DNA of 64,000 nucleotides from Kovacikia minuta CCNUW1 (GCF_020091585.1 NZ_CP083582.1:558001-622000), one strand, 5' to 3'; counted from the stretch's first letter, positions 8,997 to 19,006 are shown. The notes: generated by a model not told the origin, from the sequence alone. Program-made: numbers and translations.

Positions 8997-9249
8997 TGTA
9001 TCTTTCAGAGGTAGGCAACCTGGCGGAGATAGCCAGGCAATCTGGCGGAGAGGCGGCGGAGATCGATCGCTCTCCAGCGCTTAGAAAGACCCTTGGGTGA
9101 ATCGAAAATCCTCCCTCCGGTTCCCCGATCAACCAGCGTTTAACCATCTCTTTAAAAAAGAGGTATTTCAACTCGATTCAGACAAAATCAGGAACACTCC
9201 TTTTCATCGGGCCATCGTAGTAATAGTTGCGTTAGTGAGCGATTACCCC

Positions 9250-10620
9250 ATGTCTAAAGTGTTGAAAACACAGTCTACAACTGCTTTGCTGGTTGCCTTA
9301 GGAATGACGACCAGTTCTTTAGCGCCCCTGGCAGTGCCAGCTCCGTCCCTGGCGCAATCCTTTTCCGACGTTCAAGGAAATTGGGCGCAATCCTGTATTG
9401 CGGATTTGACCCAAAGAGGAATTATCAGCGGTTATCCAGATGGGTCATTTCGTCCCAGCAATCCTGTTACCCGAGCTGAGTTCGCCTCAATGGTCGGCAA
9501 AGCTTTTCCGACTGCGGCACGGGTGCGGAATGCAACTCAATTTGTGGATGTGCCCTCCAGTTTTTGGGCATATAACGCTATCACATTTGCTTCCCAAACT
9601 GGCTTCTTGTCTGGTTATCCAGGGGGTGTCTTTAACCCGGCTCAAAATATTCCCCGCGCCCAGGTACTCGTTTCCCTCTCCAGTGGGTTAGGCTACTCTC
9701 CTGCCCAACCTGTCGCAACCACGCTCAATGCCACCTTTACCGATGCGGGTGCGATCCCAGCCTATGCTCAGTCTGGAATTGCTGCCGCTACAGAAAAGCG
9801 GTTGGTAGTGAATTACCCTGATGTGAAGTACCTGAATCCGAATCAGCTTTCCAGTCGGGCAGAAGTCTCCGCATTCCTCTGTCAGGCGCTATCCAGCACT
9901 GGGCAGTCTGCCTCTGTCATTCCATCTCAATACATTGCTGGGGTTGGCAGTGTCCAACAGGGGGGCGTTTTGACGGGAACAGCGATTCCGGTTAAGTATT
10001 CTGCTGCCCAGCGGATCATTGTGGCACCAAATGAAAGTGCTGATGTGACGCTGACCGTAGCGCAGGATGTCCGGAACTCCCAGGGTGTTGTTGCAATTCC
10101 GGCGGGGAGCCAGGTGGTTGGTCAGCTGGTACCGGCGAATGGAGGTTCCCAATTTGTTGCGCGCACCCTGATCATCAATGGTCAGCAATATGCGTTGAAT
10201 GCTTCTTCAAATGTGATTACCACCACACGTAATGTTCGTGATCCCAACTTTTTACAAATTCTGGGTGGAGCAGCTTTGGGATCAGCCGCAGCAGCGGGAA
10301 TTTCGGGGATCACAGGGAATCAACACATCACAGCACAAACCGTGTTGTTGGGAACCAGTCTGGGAGCTGGAACAGCAGCCAGTGTAGGCCGTAATGTGGG
10401 GTCAACTGTGAGAGATGCGGCGATCGGAGCAGCACTGGCTGCGGGGGTTGCTGGCTTAACGGGCGATCGCACCATTACGCCTAAAAAGGTCTTTACGGGG
10501 GTAGGTGCAGGAGCAACCTTGGGCGGCATTCTCGATCGGGGTTCTGGCGATGAAGTGATTGTCATCAACCCCAATTCTGACCTGACTTTGACCGTCAACA
10601 GTAACCTGTCACTTCCCTAG
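9250..10620 (+). CDS. S-layer homology (SLH) domain surface protein
   Basis: I take ATG 9250, giving 456 residues, because it opens a signal peptide (Lys-containing N-terminus, hydrophobic core, cleavage near SLAQS); the frame extends upstream to 9097 but that part has no such features. Three SLH repeats follow (about residues 38-210; motifs SGYPDGSFRPSNPVTRAEF, SGYPGGVF, NYPDV), which bind peptidoglycan-linked polymers in the cyanobacterial envelope. The C-terminal 130 residues are Gly/Ala-rich with glycine-zipper-like stretches and no charged core, suggesting membrane association. A hairpin terminator follows. Exact role unknown. Confidence 0.9.
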   Translation: MSKVLKTQSTTALLVALGMTTSSLAPLAVPAPSLAQSFSDVQGNWAQSCIADLTQRGIISGYPDGSFRPSNPVTRAEFASMVGKAFPTAARVRNATQFVDVPSSFWAYNAITFASQTGFLSGYPGGVFNPAQNIPRAQVLVSLSSGLGYSPAQPVATTLNATFTDAGAIPAYAQSGIAAATEKRLVVNYPDVKYLNPNQLSSRAEVSAFLCQALSSTGQSASVIPSQYIAGVGSVQQGGVLTGTAIPVKYSAAQRIIVAPNESADVTLTVAQDVRNSQGVVAIPAGSQVVGQLVPANGGSQFVARTLIINGQQYALNASSNVITTTRNVRDPNFLQILGGAALGSAAAAGISGITGNQHITAQTVLLGTSLGAGTAASVGRNVGSTVRDAAIGAALAAGVAGLTGDRTITPKKVFTGVGAGATLGGILDRGSGDEVIVINPNSDLTLTVNSNLSLP

Positions 10621-10655
10621 CAAGCGCTGGATGAGTGATACTAAACCCTGAGCAG

Positions 10656-10697
10656 GGCAGAAGGGAGGGACAGCTATCTCCTCCCTTCTGCCTTCTG
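10656..10697 (+). terminator. Hairpin terminator after the SLH gene
   Basis: GGCAGAAGGGAGG (10656-10668) pairs over 13 bases with CCTCCCTTCTGCC (10680-10692). TTCTGG follows, a weak T tract. Located 36 bases after the SLH stop codon. Confidence 0.6.
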
Positions 10698-10795
10698 GCT
10701 GAACAGATTGTTCTTGATCGCAGGCTCTCCCGTGACCATTCAACCTCCCTATCCTTAAAATGAATGGGTAACGGGAGCGATCGCAGGAGCCAACC

Positions 10796-11053
10796 ATGCC
10801 AGATCCACGCATGTACGAAAGCGACACCTATGTGGTGTTAGAACCAGGTCAGCCAGAGATATTTCTGTCTGCTCCAGAGATGTTAGAGAAGCTGCAAAAG
10901 ATTTTGTCAGAGCGGCAAGACGATCTGCCCCAGGATCTGCAAAAATTCACCTCCATCAAAGACCAGGCTCAACACTTACTCGAAACATCCTGCGAGTTAG
11001 ATATGGAACCAGGACAATTTATCCAGTGGTATATGGTCAGGTTGGAAAAGTGA
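10796..11053 (+). CDS. crr7: CRR7-family protein (NDH-1 complex assembly)
   Basis: The 85-residue protein matches the chlororespiratory reduction 7 family of cyanobacteria and chloroplasts in length and sequence: N-terminal acidic YVVLEPGQPE, central QDDLPQDLQKF, and C-terminal ETSCELDMEPGQF and QWYMVRLEK. In plants CRR7 is needed for assembly of the hydrophilic arm of the plastid NDH complex; a role in cyanobacterial NDH-1 is inferred. There is no membrane segment. GGAG lies 7-10 bases before the ATG. Confidence 0.9.
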   Translation: MPDPRMYESDTYVVLEPGQPEIFLSAPEMLEKLQKILSERQDDLPQDLQKFTSIKDQAQHLLETSCELDMEPGQFIQWYMVRLEK

Positions 11054-11101
11054 AGCGTGAGGGGTGAGGAGTAAAACTCTTCAGCCTTTGTCCCTCATCC
11101 T

Positions 11102-11662
11102 TTATCCCTTCCCTTTCTCCCCTGTTGCAATCAAACTCAGATCAATGATTTCGTCTTCGGGTTGGCTGATCTCCACTCTGATGCCTGGACCAAAATAATT
11201 GGTCATTTTTTCCTGTTTTTGCTGCCAAACATCCAGCGGAATTTGAGGCGAGTCAAATCTCAGCAGGAGTGTATAGGCTCCGTTAGTTTCCTCTTCTTTG
11301 ACTCCCACCAGCACTGGGCGTTGCTCATCCATTGGACTCAAGCCCAGGAAGCTGAGTGAACTGTCCAGGTGGGCTTTTTGCCCATAACGGTAGCGAGTCA
11401 CATCCTTGCGAACCTGGTTTTGAGTTGCAGTTGCCTGTTGCTCACGTAAATTTAGAACCGCAGCAGAGGTTGGTTGTATGAAAGGAGCAGGCAGAAGCTC
11501 AGCCGCTTTTAGCGCCAACCCTCCTAGCAGGAGCGGAATTCCATAAAAAAAACCAGCCAGATTAAGTGTTGCCTGATCAGTGAAATAGGCAACAAAACCG
11601 ATTAGCGTTAGGCTTCCCCCCACGATAAGACCCAACATTGCCAGAGAGGTTTGACGTAACAT
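11102..11662 (-). CDS. DUF2854 membrane protein
   Basis: The 186-residue protein has two N-terminal transmembrane helices (about 8-30 and 34-52), then a soluble domain with LDSSLSFLGLSP and PVLVGVKEEE, as in the DUF2854 family found in cyanobacteria and plastids. The C-terminal part predicts alternating strands. The function is unknown; presence only in oxygenic phototrophs suggests a photosynthesis-related role. It converges on the CRR7 gene with a 48-base gap. Confidence 0.85.
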   Translation of the reverse strand: MLRQTSLAMLGLIVGGSLTLIGFVAYFTDQATLNLAGFFYGIPLLLGGLALKAAELLPAPFIQPTSAAVLNLREQQATATQNQVRKDVTRYRYGQKAHLDSSLSFLGLSPMDEQRPVLVGVKEEETNGAYTLLLRFDSPQIPLDVWQQKQEKMTNYFGPGIRVEISQPEDEIIDLSLIATGEKGKG

Positions 11663-11997
11663 AAATAAAGACTTGGCAGATTCATAACGTTTGTTCTAGA
11701 CTCATTATCTCTACTCCTGAACAGGAAACGGAATTTATTTGAGGTATTCAACACAATCCCGTCTACCTGCCAGCCGTTGGGAAAGACTCTAGGTACCCAC
11801 CAGCCTGTTATAAATAATCGCCTTTGGGTCATACTTAGCCAAAGGCAACTGCAAATCTCCGCCCAGAATAACCGATACAGCTTTTAACATTTAATGCTTT
11901 CTAAGTAACTTCCTGGGGAAGCTACGTTGTTAATGCAACAATAGATTCAGTATGCAGTGATTGCATTCATCCTTCTCTTCCTTATTTTGGTTCTCCC
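11663..11997. other. Spacer without a supported gene
   Basis: These 335 bases separate the DUF2854 gene from the next rightward gene. A short minus-strand frame (about 11793-11894, 34 codons, containing LAKYDPKA) looks protein-like and may be the tail of a lost gene, but it is too short to call. Confidence 0.4.
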
Positions 11998-12255
11998 ATG
12001 ATCAAAGGTGAAAATCGGCAGGCAGCCCGCAAAGGATCTCTGATTGAGCAACTCAATTCGCTCAAACGCGAAGATGAGATGCTTTATAACATCTTGGCAG
12101 TTGATATATGGGCATTAGCAAAAACAATGGATGAGTACCAACCTGGGTTTTGGGCTGCCTTTATGAAAAACCGTGAACAGGCACTCAAGCGTTTTATTGA
12201 TGAGGTTGTGAAAAGCAAACCTGCGGATGTAAAACGGCCACCGTTTCTTCGCTAG
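11998..12255 (+). CDS. Small conserved cyanobacterial protein of unknown function
   Basis: The 85-residue soluble protein is rich in charged residues and predicted to be mostly helical. It contains SLIEQLNSLKREDEMLYNI and a Trp/Phe-rich centre (PGFWAAFM). I recognise no family. The ATG at 11998 is the first good start, though no strong ribosome site precedes it. It lies 90 bases upstream of another small helical gene on the same strand, so they may be co-transcribed. Confidence 0.65.
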   Translation: MIKGENRQAARKGSLIEQLNSLKREDEMLYNILAVDIWALAKTMDEYQPGFWAAFMKNREQALKRFIDEVVKSKPADVKRPPFLR

Positions 12256-12345
12256 GTAGCTGATCTGCAAGTGGCTTTAAGTCTTTGCGTTCCTGGTTTA
12301 TAGTTAAGGTTGCCTGTTTAGGATGAACCCCAGGAGAATGGTCTA

Positions 12346-12528
12346 ATGGACCCTGATACCCTTCGAGAACGGATTGCATTGATCGAAAATAAGCGAGAAT
12401 CGCTGGTCCGATTGCTGGAGCAACCAGACCTGGGCACCTTAAGAATCGATGTGAATCAGGCGATCGAGGAAATTGATGATTTACTAGAAGAATTTAAACA
12501 AACCTTTCCTGATGCTGCCACAAGCTAA
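12346..12528 (+). CDS. Small coiled-coil protein of unknown function
   Basis: The 60-residue acidic protein is predicted to be two helices: residues 4-26 (LRERIALIENKRESLVRLLE) and 33-52, both with heptad-like hydrophobic spacing. AGGAG at 12332-12336 lies 9 bases before the ATG, which supports translation. No family recognised. Confidence 0.65.
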   Translation: MDPDTLRERIALIENKRESLVRLLEQPDLGTLRIDVNQAIEEIDDLLEEFKQTFPDAATS

Positions 12529-12629
12529 CAGGAAGGTTTCCCTACAAATGGATTCTCTCTTGATTGGAGTTTGCCCCACTCCCTCCCGCTTCCAGTAGCT
12601 GGAACAAGTTGGCGATGCTTTTAAGACCG

Positions 12630-13043
12630 CTAGCGGCGGCTTACCTGTTGTCCTAGCTGGCGAACGAGTTCAATGAGTTCACCCGTAGCAGTGTCTTTTT
12701 TACAGAAAGCATCAACCTGTGCTGTCTGAATCATCACCTCAGTCTGAGGGTCTTCCAGGGAAGAATAGGCAAGGATTTGAATCTCCGGATGGAGAGCTTT
12801 GATATGGGTGGAGGCACTCAGCCCATCCATTATGGGCATTTGCAAGTCAAGAATGACAACATCCGGATGATGCTGTTGAACCATATTGATCGCTTCTTGA
12901 CCATTGCTTGCTAGACCAACCATTTCCAGATCTTCCTGGCTTCGTAAAGCCAGACTTAGACTAAACCGTGTTAATTCGTGATCGTCCACAATTAGAACAC
13001 GAACTCTTGATTGTTCGCAGGTCAACATCCTAACCCTACTCAT
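12630..13043 (-). CDS. Single-domain response regulator (CheY-like receiver)
   Basis: The 137-residue protein is a receiver domain: acidic pair Asp20-Asp21, phosphoacceptor Asp66 in VVILDLQMP, and a Lys near residue 115 (FCKKD) at the conserved position. The sequence resembles the receiver of the NarL/FixJ family but no DNA-binding domain follows. It would pass phosphate to or from a partner kinase by protein contact. No kinase gene is adjacent; the nearest ones are 4-5 kb away. Confidence 0.9.
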   Translation of the reverse strand: MSRVRMLTCEQSRVRVLIVDDHELTRFSLSLALRSQEDLEMVGLASNGQEAINMVQQHHPDVVILDLQMPIMDGLSASTHIKALHPEIQILAYSSLEDPQTEVMIQTAQVDAFCKKDTATGELIELVRQLGQQVSRR

Positions 13044-13342
13044 AACGAAACATTACCTGAACTCTTTCATAGGATAGTGTTAACAAATACACCTTCGCCT
13101 CTACCATGCGAGTTAATTCGTTCCGCTGTTTGGCTTAACGCTGGATGGAGTCTGGAGGTGGTTTCTGTACGCAATTGAGTGGAGATACTAAAAATTGCAT
13201 TTTTTGGGGTAGAAGTCAGTAACACTGCTTGAACTTGTCGCGGGCTAAATGTGAATCCTATCTAAACAAACCTTTCTTGCTGGTGGTTTAATGGGTAAAA
13301 GTTATACCCCCTGGGTAGCACGGGTTCTCCTGAGCAATGAAG

Positions 13343-14911
13343 TCATTTTGCACGTTCTGACAACTGCGCTTGCCTTTCACCCAGGACATCGGTGATCAAA
13401 CCACGGTGCTGAGAGACGGAAGCAAGCGTATTTGCTGCAATCATGCCACTGGCAGCAACGGCAGGTACTCCAATCCCTGGGAAGGTAGAATCACCACAAG
13501 ACAGTAAGCCCTTAAGGGGGGTTTTGCAACCGGGAAACATTCCCTTTCCAGCAGGAATGGCTGGCCCGTAGCTGCCCCGGTTCCGCCGCAGGAAGCGTTC
13601 GTGGGTGAGGGGAGTGCCAACCAGGGTGACTTCGCATCGCTCGCGCAAATCTGGAATAATTCGTTCTAACCCCTGCCAGAGAACCTGAGCACGCTCTGTT
13701 TTCAACTGTTGATAACGATCGCTCTGGCGATTGATTCCTGCCCAAAGTTCGTAGGGTTCTGTTGCGGGGGTATAGGCGTGGATACAATGCTTACCCGCAG
13801 GTGCGAGGCTGGAGTCTAAAACAGACGGAATCGAAACGGCAACCACGTTTTGAGGTGCATCCACCCCACACGCCCAGTCATTCACAATCAGATAGTGGCA
13901 CTCCAGATCGGGCGGCAATCCTGTCCCATCGATTCCCAGGTGGAGGTGCATGAAACTGGGGCAGGTGGGCAGGTTCTGGCGTTTTTGGAGAGCGGGCAGA
14001 TGAGCGGTTTCAGGCAAAAGTTTGGCTGTATCCCAGCTAGAGGCATTGGATACGACGGCATGACGGGCATAAATCTGCTCTCCGGTTTTCAATTGCACAC
14101 CGACTGCCCGCTGGCGATCGACTAAAATCTGCTGCACGGTTGCCTGCAATTGGAGGCGTCCTCCCCATCGCTCTAATCCCCTCACCAAGGCTCCAATTAA
14201 TGCCCCACCCCCACCCTGGGGATAGTCCAGGACAACATCTGGACGGTACCAATCTGCAAACATGAACGCCATTTCAGCCGCCAGGGTTCCTTTTGCCGGT
14301 AAGCCAGAAAGCATGAAGCAGAGCAAATCTAACCAGATACGAATGAACGGGTCATGAACGACTCCTTCTAGCAGTTGGGAGAAAGACCCAGATAACTGGA
14401 AGATGCTCCCGGTCTGTCGCCATATATTGGGCAGAAATGGATAGAGGGTGCTGAGAATACCCCAGTCCGATCGCACCGCGATCGGCGGGATGGCAATTGA
14501 GGCTGCTTTCAGAGGAGCCATGACCTGTTGCAAGTGTTGCCACTCTGCCACCGCATCTGCTCCTCGCCACTGTTCCAGAATCTGGATAAACGGTTCTGCT
14601 CCGACTGCTGCTCGAAAGTACCCTTCCGGTAAAAAACAACCCCAGGCGTCATAGGTTAACCAGGAAATATCTTCTCCGATCGCGTCTAAAACCTGGCGGA
14701 GAGGATTAGCGGAGGGAGTGTAGGAAAGCCCTGAGTAAAGAGACGGGCCAGAGTCGAAATAGAATCCCTGCCGCTCAAACGTATGGGCAGCGCCCCCTGG
14801 AATATTGTGGCTCTCACAAACAACAACCTGAAATCCATAGCGAGCCAGCAAAGCAGCACAACAAAGACCCCCGATCCCACTTCCAACCACCACCACGTCT
14901 ACGGTTTCCAT
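13343..14911 (-). CDS. FAD-dependent oxidoreductase, carotenoid isomerase (CrtISO/CrtH)-like
   Basis: The 522-residue protein starts with a dinucleotide-binding GSGIGG motif at residues 11-16 and ends with the CGDSTFPGIGVPA motif typical of the phytoene desaturase/carotenoid isomerase superfamily. Length and overall sequence fit the prolycopene isomerase branch better than CrtI-type desaturases. Cyanobacteria often carry several members, so this may be a paralogue acting on another isoprenoid. It stands alone and has no membrane helices apart from the hydrophobic FAD-binding strand. Confidence 0.8.
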   Translation of the reverse strand: METVDVVVVGSGIGGLCCAALLARYGFQVVVCESHNIPGGAAHTFERQGFYFDSGPSLYSGLSYTPSANPLRQVLDAIGEDISWLTYDAWGCFLPEGYFRAAVGAEPFIQILEQWRGADAVAEWQHLQQVMAPLKAASIAIPPIAVRSDWGILSTLYPFLPNIWRQTGSIFQLSGSFSQLLEGVVHDPFIRIWLDLLCFMLSGLPAKGTLAAEMAFMFADWYRPDVVLDYPQGGGGALIGALVRGLERWGGRLQLQATVQQILVDRQRAVGVQLKTGEQIYARHAVVSNASSWDTAKLLPETAHLPALQKRQNLPTCPSFMHLHLGIDGTGLPPDLECHYLIVNDWACGVDAPQNVVAVSIPSVLDSSLAPAGKHCIHAYTPATEPYELWAGINRQSDRYQQLKTERAQVLWQGLERIIPDLRERCEVTLVGTPLTHERFLRRNRGSYGPAIPAGKGMFPGCKTPLKGLLSCGDSTFPGIGVPAVAASGMIAANTLASVSQHRGLITDVLGERQAQLSERAK

Positions 14912-15041
14912 AACCTGACTTCTTGACTAACACTTTAGCGATGATAACGACCAACCTGAACGGGCGCTGTTTTTATCATGGAGGTAGCTTTTTAAGGAAT
15001 GCTTTCCTTGCAACCATAAAAAGCTTTACTGAACCTCTAGA

Positions 15042-15114
15042 AGCTGGTGACAAGACTCGAACTTGCGACCGGCTGATTACAAATCAGCTGCTCTACCAAC
15101 TGAGCTACACCAGC
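15042..15114 (-). tRNA. trnT-UGU: tRNA-Thr (anticodon TGT)
   Basis: The minus strand reads GCTGGTG...CACCAGC for the acceptor stem, a D arm with AGCTCAGTTGGTAGAGC, an anticodon stem GCTGA/TCAGC closing the loop TTTGTAA (anticodon TGT), and a T arm with GTTCGAGTC. The length is 73 bases including the discriminator. CCA is not encoded. Confidence 0.97.
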
Positions 15115-15228
15115 ATTACTTACCAATAAAACAAGATAGCAAATTTTGCACCTTCCTGGCGATGGGAATTCGGGAGTGTTCATCTGACACGCCTCACCCC
15201 GGCTGAAAGACCTGATAAACTATCAGAA

Positions 15229-15960
15229 ATGGTTCTCCCCTACCCCCATCGCCAAAAGCAGCTTCAGAATTTAGTGCAAAAGCTTGGATTGCCTGCACGG
15301 GAAGCAATTCAGTGGAACCTGTTGGATCTGGCACTGACCCATCCAACAATTTCGTCTAAGGAAAACTACGAACAATTGGAGTTTGTGGGTGATGCGGTTG
15401 TGCGGCTTGCAGCAGCAGAGCTTTTATTAGAAAAATATCCTGCCCTGCCTGTAGGGGAGTTTGCCGCAATTCGATCAGTGTTGGTCAGCGATCGAGTCCT
15501 GGCAAAAATTGCTGCCAGCTATAACCTCGATCGTTATTTGCTGATGGCTGATAGCGCTCTAAAAGATACCCTTGGTCAGGAATCCCGTCTTGCAGAAGCT
15601 TTTGAAGCAGTGCTGGCTGCGCTTTACCTAAGTAACCATAGTTTGAAGTTGATCCGTCCCTGGCTCGACCCCCACTTGCAGCAGTTGATTACAGAAATTC
15701 GGCAGGACCCTGCCAGACAAAATTACAAAGCGGCACTGCAAGAGTGGAGCCAATCCCGTTACAAGACGCTGCCTGAGTACCGGGTTACCCAGGAAGAACA
15801 GAAGCATGGAGCTTCCCACCGGTTTGTTGCCGAGGTCTGGTTGCGAGGGGAGCGGTTAGGGCAGGGAAGCGGACGTTCTATAAAAGCAGCGGAACAGGAA
15901 GCAGCCCAGGCAGCCTTTCAATCCGTTCGGGCAGCCTACCCAACTGAAGAAATGGAATGA
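15229..15960 (+). CDS. rnc: Ribonuclease III
   Basis: The 243-residue protein has the RNase III signature EQLEFVGDAVV (about residues 48-58) with acidic metal-binding residues, a second acidic site in AEAFEAVLAALY, and a C-terminal double-stranded RNA-binding domain (about 165-235). It cleaves double-stranded RNA in rRNA processing and mRNA turnover. Its last 25 bases overlap the 3' end of the oppositely oriented kinase gene. Confidence 0.95.
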   Translation: MVLPYPHRQKQLQNLVQKLGLPAREAIQWNLLDLALTHPTISSKENYEQLEFVGDAVVRLAAAELLLEKYPALPVGEFAAIRSVLVSDRVLAKIAASYNLDRYLLMADSALKDTLGQESRLAEAFEAVLAALYLSNHSLKLIRPWLDPHLQQLITEIRQDPARQNYKAALQEWSQSRYKTLPEYRVTQEEQKHGASHRFVAEVWLRGERLGQGSGRSIKAAEQEAAQAAFQSVRAAYPTEEME

Positions 15961-17988
15961 TCGGGAGTATCTTTGGGTTGCGAAGTTTCGTTGGTGGTGC
16001 CGTTGGTAGAGATGTCTGTTTCAGAAGCTTCACCTGTTGTACCTGAACCGTTTGCAGAATAAGGTTCCCTGGCGGGTAGCCAGATCCGGAAAGTGCTACC
16101 TTTACCAGGAGTGGATTGGAAGGATAATGTGCCGCCGTGGAGTTCGGCAAGTCGTTTGGTAAGCGCTAAACCAAGCCCTGTGCCTTCGTGCTTACGGGTC
16201 AATGAGGAGTCGATTTGTTGAAAGGGGCGAAACAGCAGATGCCATCGCTCTTGGGGAATACCAATCCCTGAATCTGTAACCTCTAAACAGAGGTAAGGGG
16301 TGCTGTCATTAATGGGGCTATGGTCTGGTCGGACATCCTGCGCCATGTCATACCCGTAACCCAGCCAGCCTCTTAATCTGACCTGTCCTCCCTCTGGTGT
16401 GAATTTAACGGCGTTAGATAGGAGGTTAATCACCATCTGCCGAACCCGACGTTCGTCTAATGTCACCTGGTCTAACTTCGGATCGACCTCCATCGACAAA
16501 GATAAATGCTTTTTCTCTGCTCCTGCCTGAACCATCTTGAGGGACTCCTGGCAAAGTTCCTGGATTAGGACAGGCTGGAGATTGAGTTCTACTTTGCCCG
16601 CTTCAATCTTGGAAATGTTGAGCAAATCATCAATAATCTTGAGTAGGTGAAGCGAAGCGTCATCGGCTCGCTGCAAGAAATCCAGTTCTTCTTCCCGGCT
16701 ATCGCAGCACCCTTCCCTAACCAGACGAACGCAGCCGATGATAGCGTTCAGGGGAGTTCTGAGTTCGTGGGAAGTCGTCGCCAAAAAATCACTTTTCAAC
16801 TGATTGGCAACCTGGGCTTCTTGCCATGCGGTTTCCAGTTCCTCTGCCCGTTCTTCTAACTGCTCCACCATGCGATCGAGGGCTTCTGCCAGTTGATTCA
16901 TCTCGCGAATTTTAAAGTTCTTCGGTGCCCGCTCCAGGGGACGACGACGATGGATATGAAGTGCGTAGCTTCCCAATTGTTCGAGGGGCAATGCCAGGTC
17001 ACGGGCGATGTAAATCGTTGCCAGCAGATTGGCAGCAATCAAGCCCAACGTCAGCAGAACGAGTAAGGTTCTTATTCCATTCAAACCCTCAAGGGCGCTT
17101 TCAATGCGAGCGACCGATACGATCACCCAGGTATCATCCTGCTTGGAATTAATCGAAATTTGAACCGATGCATAACCTGGGACAGCGCTGAATAGTGTTG
17201 TCCTTAATTTTGTCCCAGAGGAACAGATCCTTATCATCTTTATCGTTGTCTGAGTCACCAGTAATTGCCTTATCAAAAACTTTTCTTAGCCCCTCTTCAG
17301 AGGGTTCCTGCTTGATATTGATGCCAATCCGATCGCTTTCATAATCAGCAAGTACTGTACCGTTCTGATCAATAACAATCGTATCTGTTGTGCCGGTATC
17401 CTGGCGTAGAAGTGCGGCTTGAATACTCAATGCATAGCGTATTTGCCCAAAAGAATCATAGATAGGCGCATTAAAGACCAACGAAAGCTGACGCAGGGGA
17501 TTGGCTGACCGGGATATGAGGGTTGGAGGAACCGATGAAATTCGAATACTGGAACGAGGGTCCAGGAGAACTTGGCTCTGCGTGGGCCAGAGCTTACTGG
17601 AAACTTGACTAATCGGTTGGTTGCCACAGCTACTCGATTCAATCTGTCCAGTTTGCAGATTGGTCAATTGAATGCATTCCACCCCTTTGGGCATCCAGCG
17701 TACCATGCGGCTAGTCAATTCCTGGGGACCCTGGGGTTGATCAAGCTGGGTAGAGAAGGCTTCACTGGCCGTAATGAGGTTCGATTTTAACGCATCAATT
17801 CCATCCCGAATATTTTCTCCCTTCCGAATGGCGCTCTGCTTCAGATTAGTCCGGGCTGTATCCAGCAGCATATCGCGGGATCTTTTGTACATCACGTATT
17901 CCCCGGTGAGCAAAACGGGTATGCTCAGCAGCAAGATCCTCGATAGGAGGGTGCGGCGGAAGGAGGATTGACCCGGTTTAGCAGCCAT
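15936..17988 (-). pseudogene. Membrane sensor histidine kinase, frameshifted
   Basis: The first half (17988 to about 17200) has a transmembrane helix near residues 13-28 and a large extracytoplasmic dCache-like sensor domain. The second half continues in another frame with the end of the sensor domain (VPGYASVQIS), a second helix, HAMP, a coiled linker, HisKA (TSHELRTPLN) and an ATPase domain (NLLSNAVKF, DSGIGIP, GTGLGLAL). Removing one base, for example the A at 17193, joins the halves inside a conserved stretch. The protein would be about 680 residues. As sequenced, sensor and kinase are separated. The 3' end overlaps rnc by 25 bases. Confidence 0.85.
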
Positions 17989-18310
17989 AGAAAATCTCTA
18001 AACTGATGCGCGTAGCCTAGTAGCGACCATCCTCAGCCAACAAATGTAGCAGTTGTCTGCTCCCATAGACCACACCCTATCATGACGAACCCTGTTGTTT
18101 ATGTAGTCATGCGACTGGGGGAGAAAGGCTAAACTCAATTATTACAATGGTTGAACCCGAATAGACAAAGTCGAATCAAATTTCACTGAATCTACATAGC
18201 CACTATCGCAGACACTGGCAGAAATAGCTATTCGTGCTGTGGTGGACAAGGATAGGAAAATTATGGGTGATGAATTGTAAATTCCAGTCCCAACACCTGA
18301 TCCTCATAAC
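17989..18310. other. Spacer without a supported gene
   Basis: 322 bases between two leftward genes. I see no coding frame, no convincing hairpin terminator and no tandem repeat. It presumably carries the promoter of the sensor kinase gene. Confidence 0.4.
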
Positions 18311-19006
18311 CTACTCCCTAACCACGCGGTAGTGCAAAAACACCTCATCGGATTGTGTTTGCAATTCCAGGAGTTGCAGTCGAGGGGCTAAGGCTTCTAG
18401 AAATCCCAGACCTTCGACTAAGGTGGGCGCAGATTTGCCTCCTAAAACCAGGGGACAGATCGTAATCCAGAACTCGTCAATGAATCCGTTTGCCAGTAGA
18501 GAGGCAACCAATTCTCCTCCGCCCAAAACTGCCAATTGTTTCAAACCTAATGTGGTGAGTTGTTGAAAAGCAGCCTGCCAGTCAATTTCCTCTGTGGCTG
18601 TCTCTGCAACCAAAATTTTTTCAAAACCAGGGAAGGTTTGCCATCGTTGAGCGCCCCTGTGAGTGGTCAACAGCCAGTGGGGAACAGGCTGGCGAAAAAA
18701 TGGATAGTTTGGGTCTAGAAGGGCCGATCGCGAGCAAACGATTTGCACCGGCTGTAGGGGTTTTCCCTGGTGCTGTCTTTCCTGTAAAAGGGAGGGTTGG
18801 ATAACTCGCAGGGTTGTTCCATAAGCTCTCAGAGTCCCTGCTCCAAACAACACCCCATCTGAGCGGGCAATCTGCTTTTCCAGATGGGCTTTATCTTCAG
18901 CAGAACCAAATCGAGCAGGATTGCGGTTGATGTCTGCAATTTTGCCATCCAGGCTCATTGCCAGGATCACAGTTACAAAGGGACGGTGCTTATCCAGATC
19001 AGCCAT
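18311..19006 (-). CDS. RibD C-terminal domain (riboflavin reductase-like) protein
   Basis: Starting at ATG 19006 (MADLDKHRP) gives 231 residues; upstream codons read through spacer-like sequence. The protein has the dihydrofolate-reductase-like fold of the RibD C-terminal domain: SLDGKIA near the N-terminus, GSAEDKAHL, GAGTLRAYG and LGGGELVASLL. Such proteins reduce the ribosyl chain of a pyrimidine intermediate in riboflavin synthesis using NADPH. No deaminase domain is present, so this is the stand-alone type. The start lies 135 bases from the divergent acyltransferase gene. Confidence 0.85.
   Translation of the reverse strand: MADLDKHRPFVTVILAMSLDGKIADINRNPARFGSAEDKAHLEKQIARSDGVLFGAGTLRAYGTTLRVIQPSLLQERQHQGKPLQPVQIVCSRSALLDPNYPFFRQPVPHWLLTTHRGAQRWQTFPGFEKILVAETATEEIDWQAAFQQLTTLGLKQLAVLGGGELVASLLANGFIDEFWITICPLVLGGKSAPTLVEGLGFLEALAPRLQLLELQTQSDEVFLHYRVVRE

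Larger units (their letters stand above)
8455..9249. other. Gene-free spacer with a small inverted-repeat element and hairpins
   Basis: No convincing coding frame is present in these 795 bases. The spacer holds a 7-bp hairpin (CCTCAGC/GCTGAGG, 8553-8572), a MITE-like element (8839-8938) and a short palindrome (8973-8996). It also contains the divergent promoters of the kinase gene and the S-layer-homology gene, which I cannot place exactly. A minus-strand frame near 8580-8700 reads about 40 codons without a start codon and may be a gene remnant. Confidence 0.6.

Noticed and set aside
11608-11832. 74-codon minus-strand frame upstream of the DUF2854 gene
   Set aside because: Overlaps the start of the DUF2854 gene in another frame and has no ribosome site or domain pattern.
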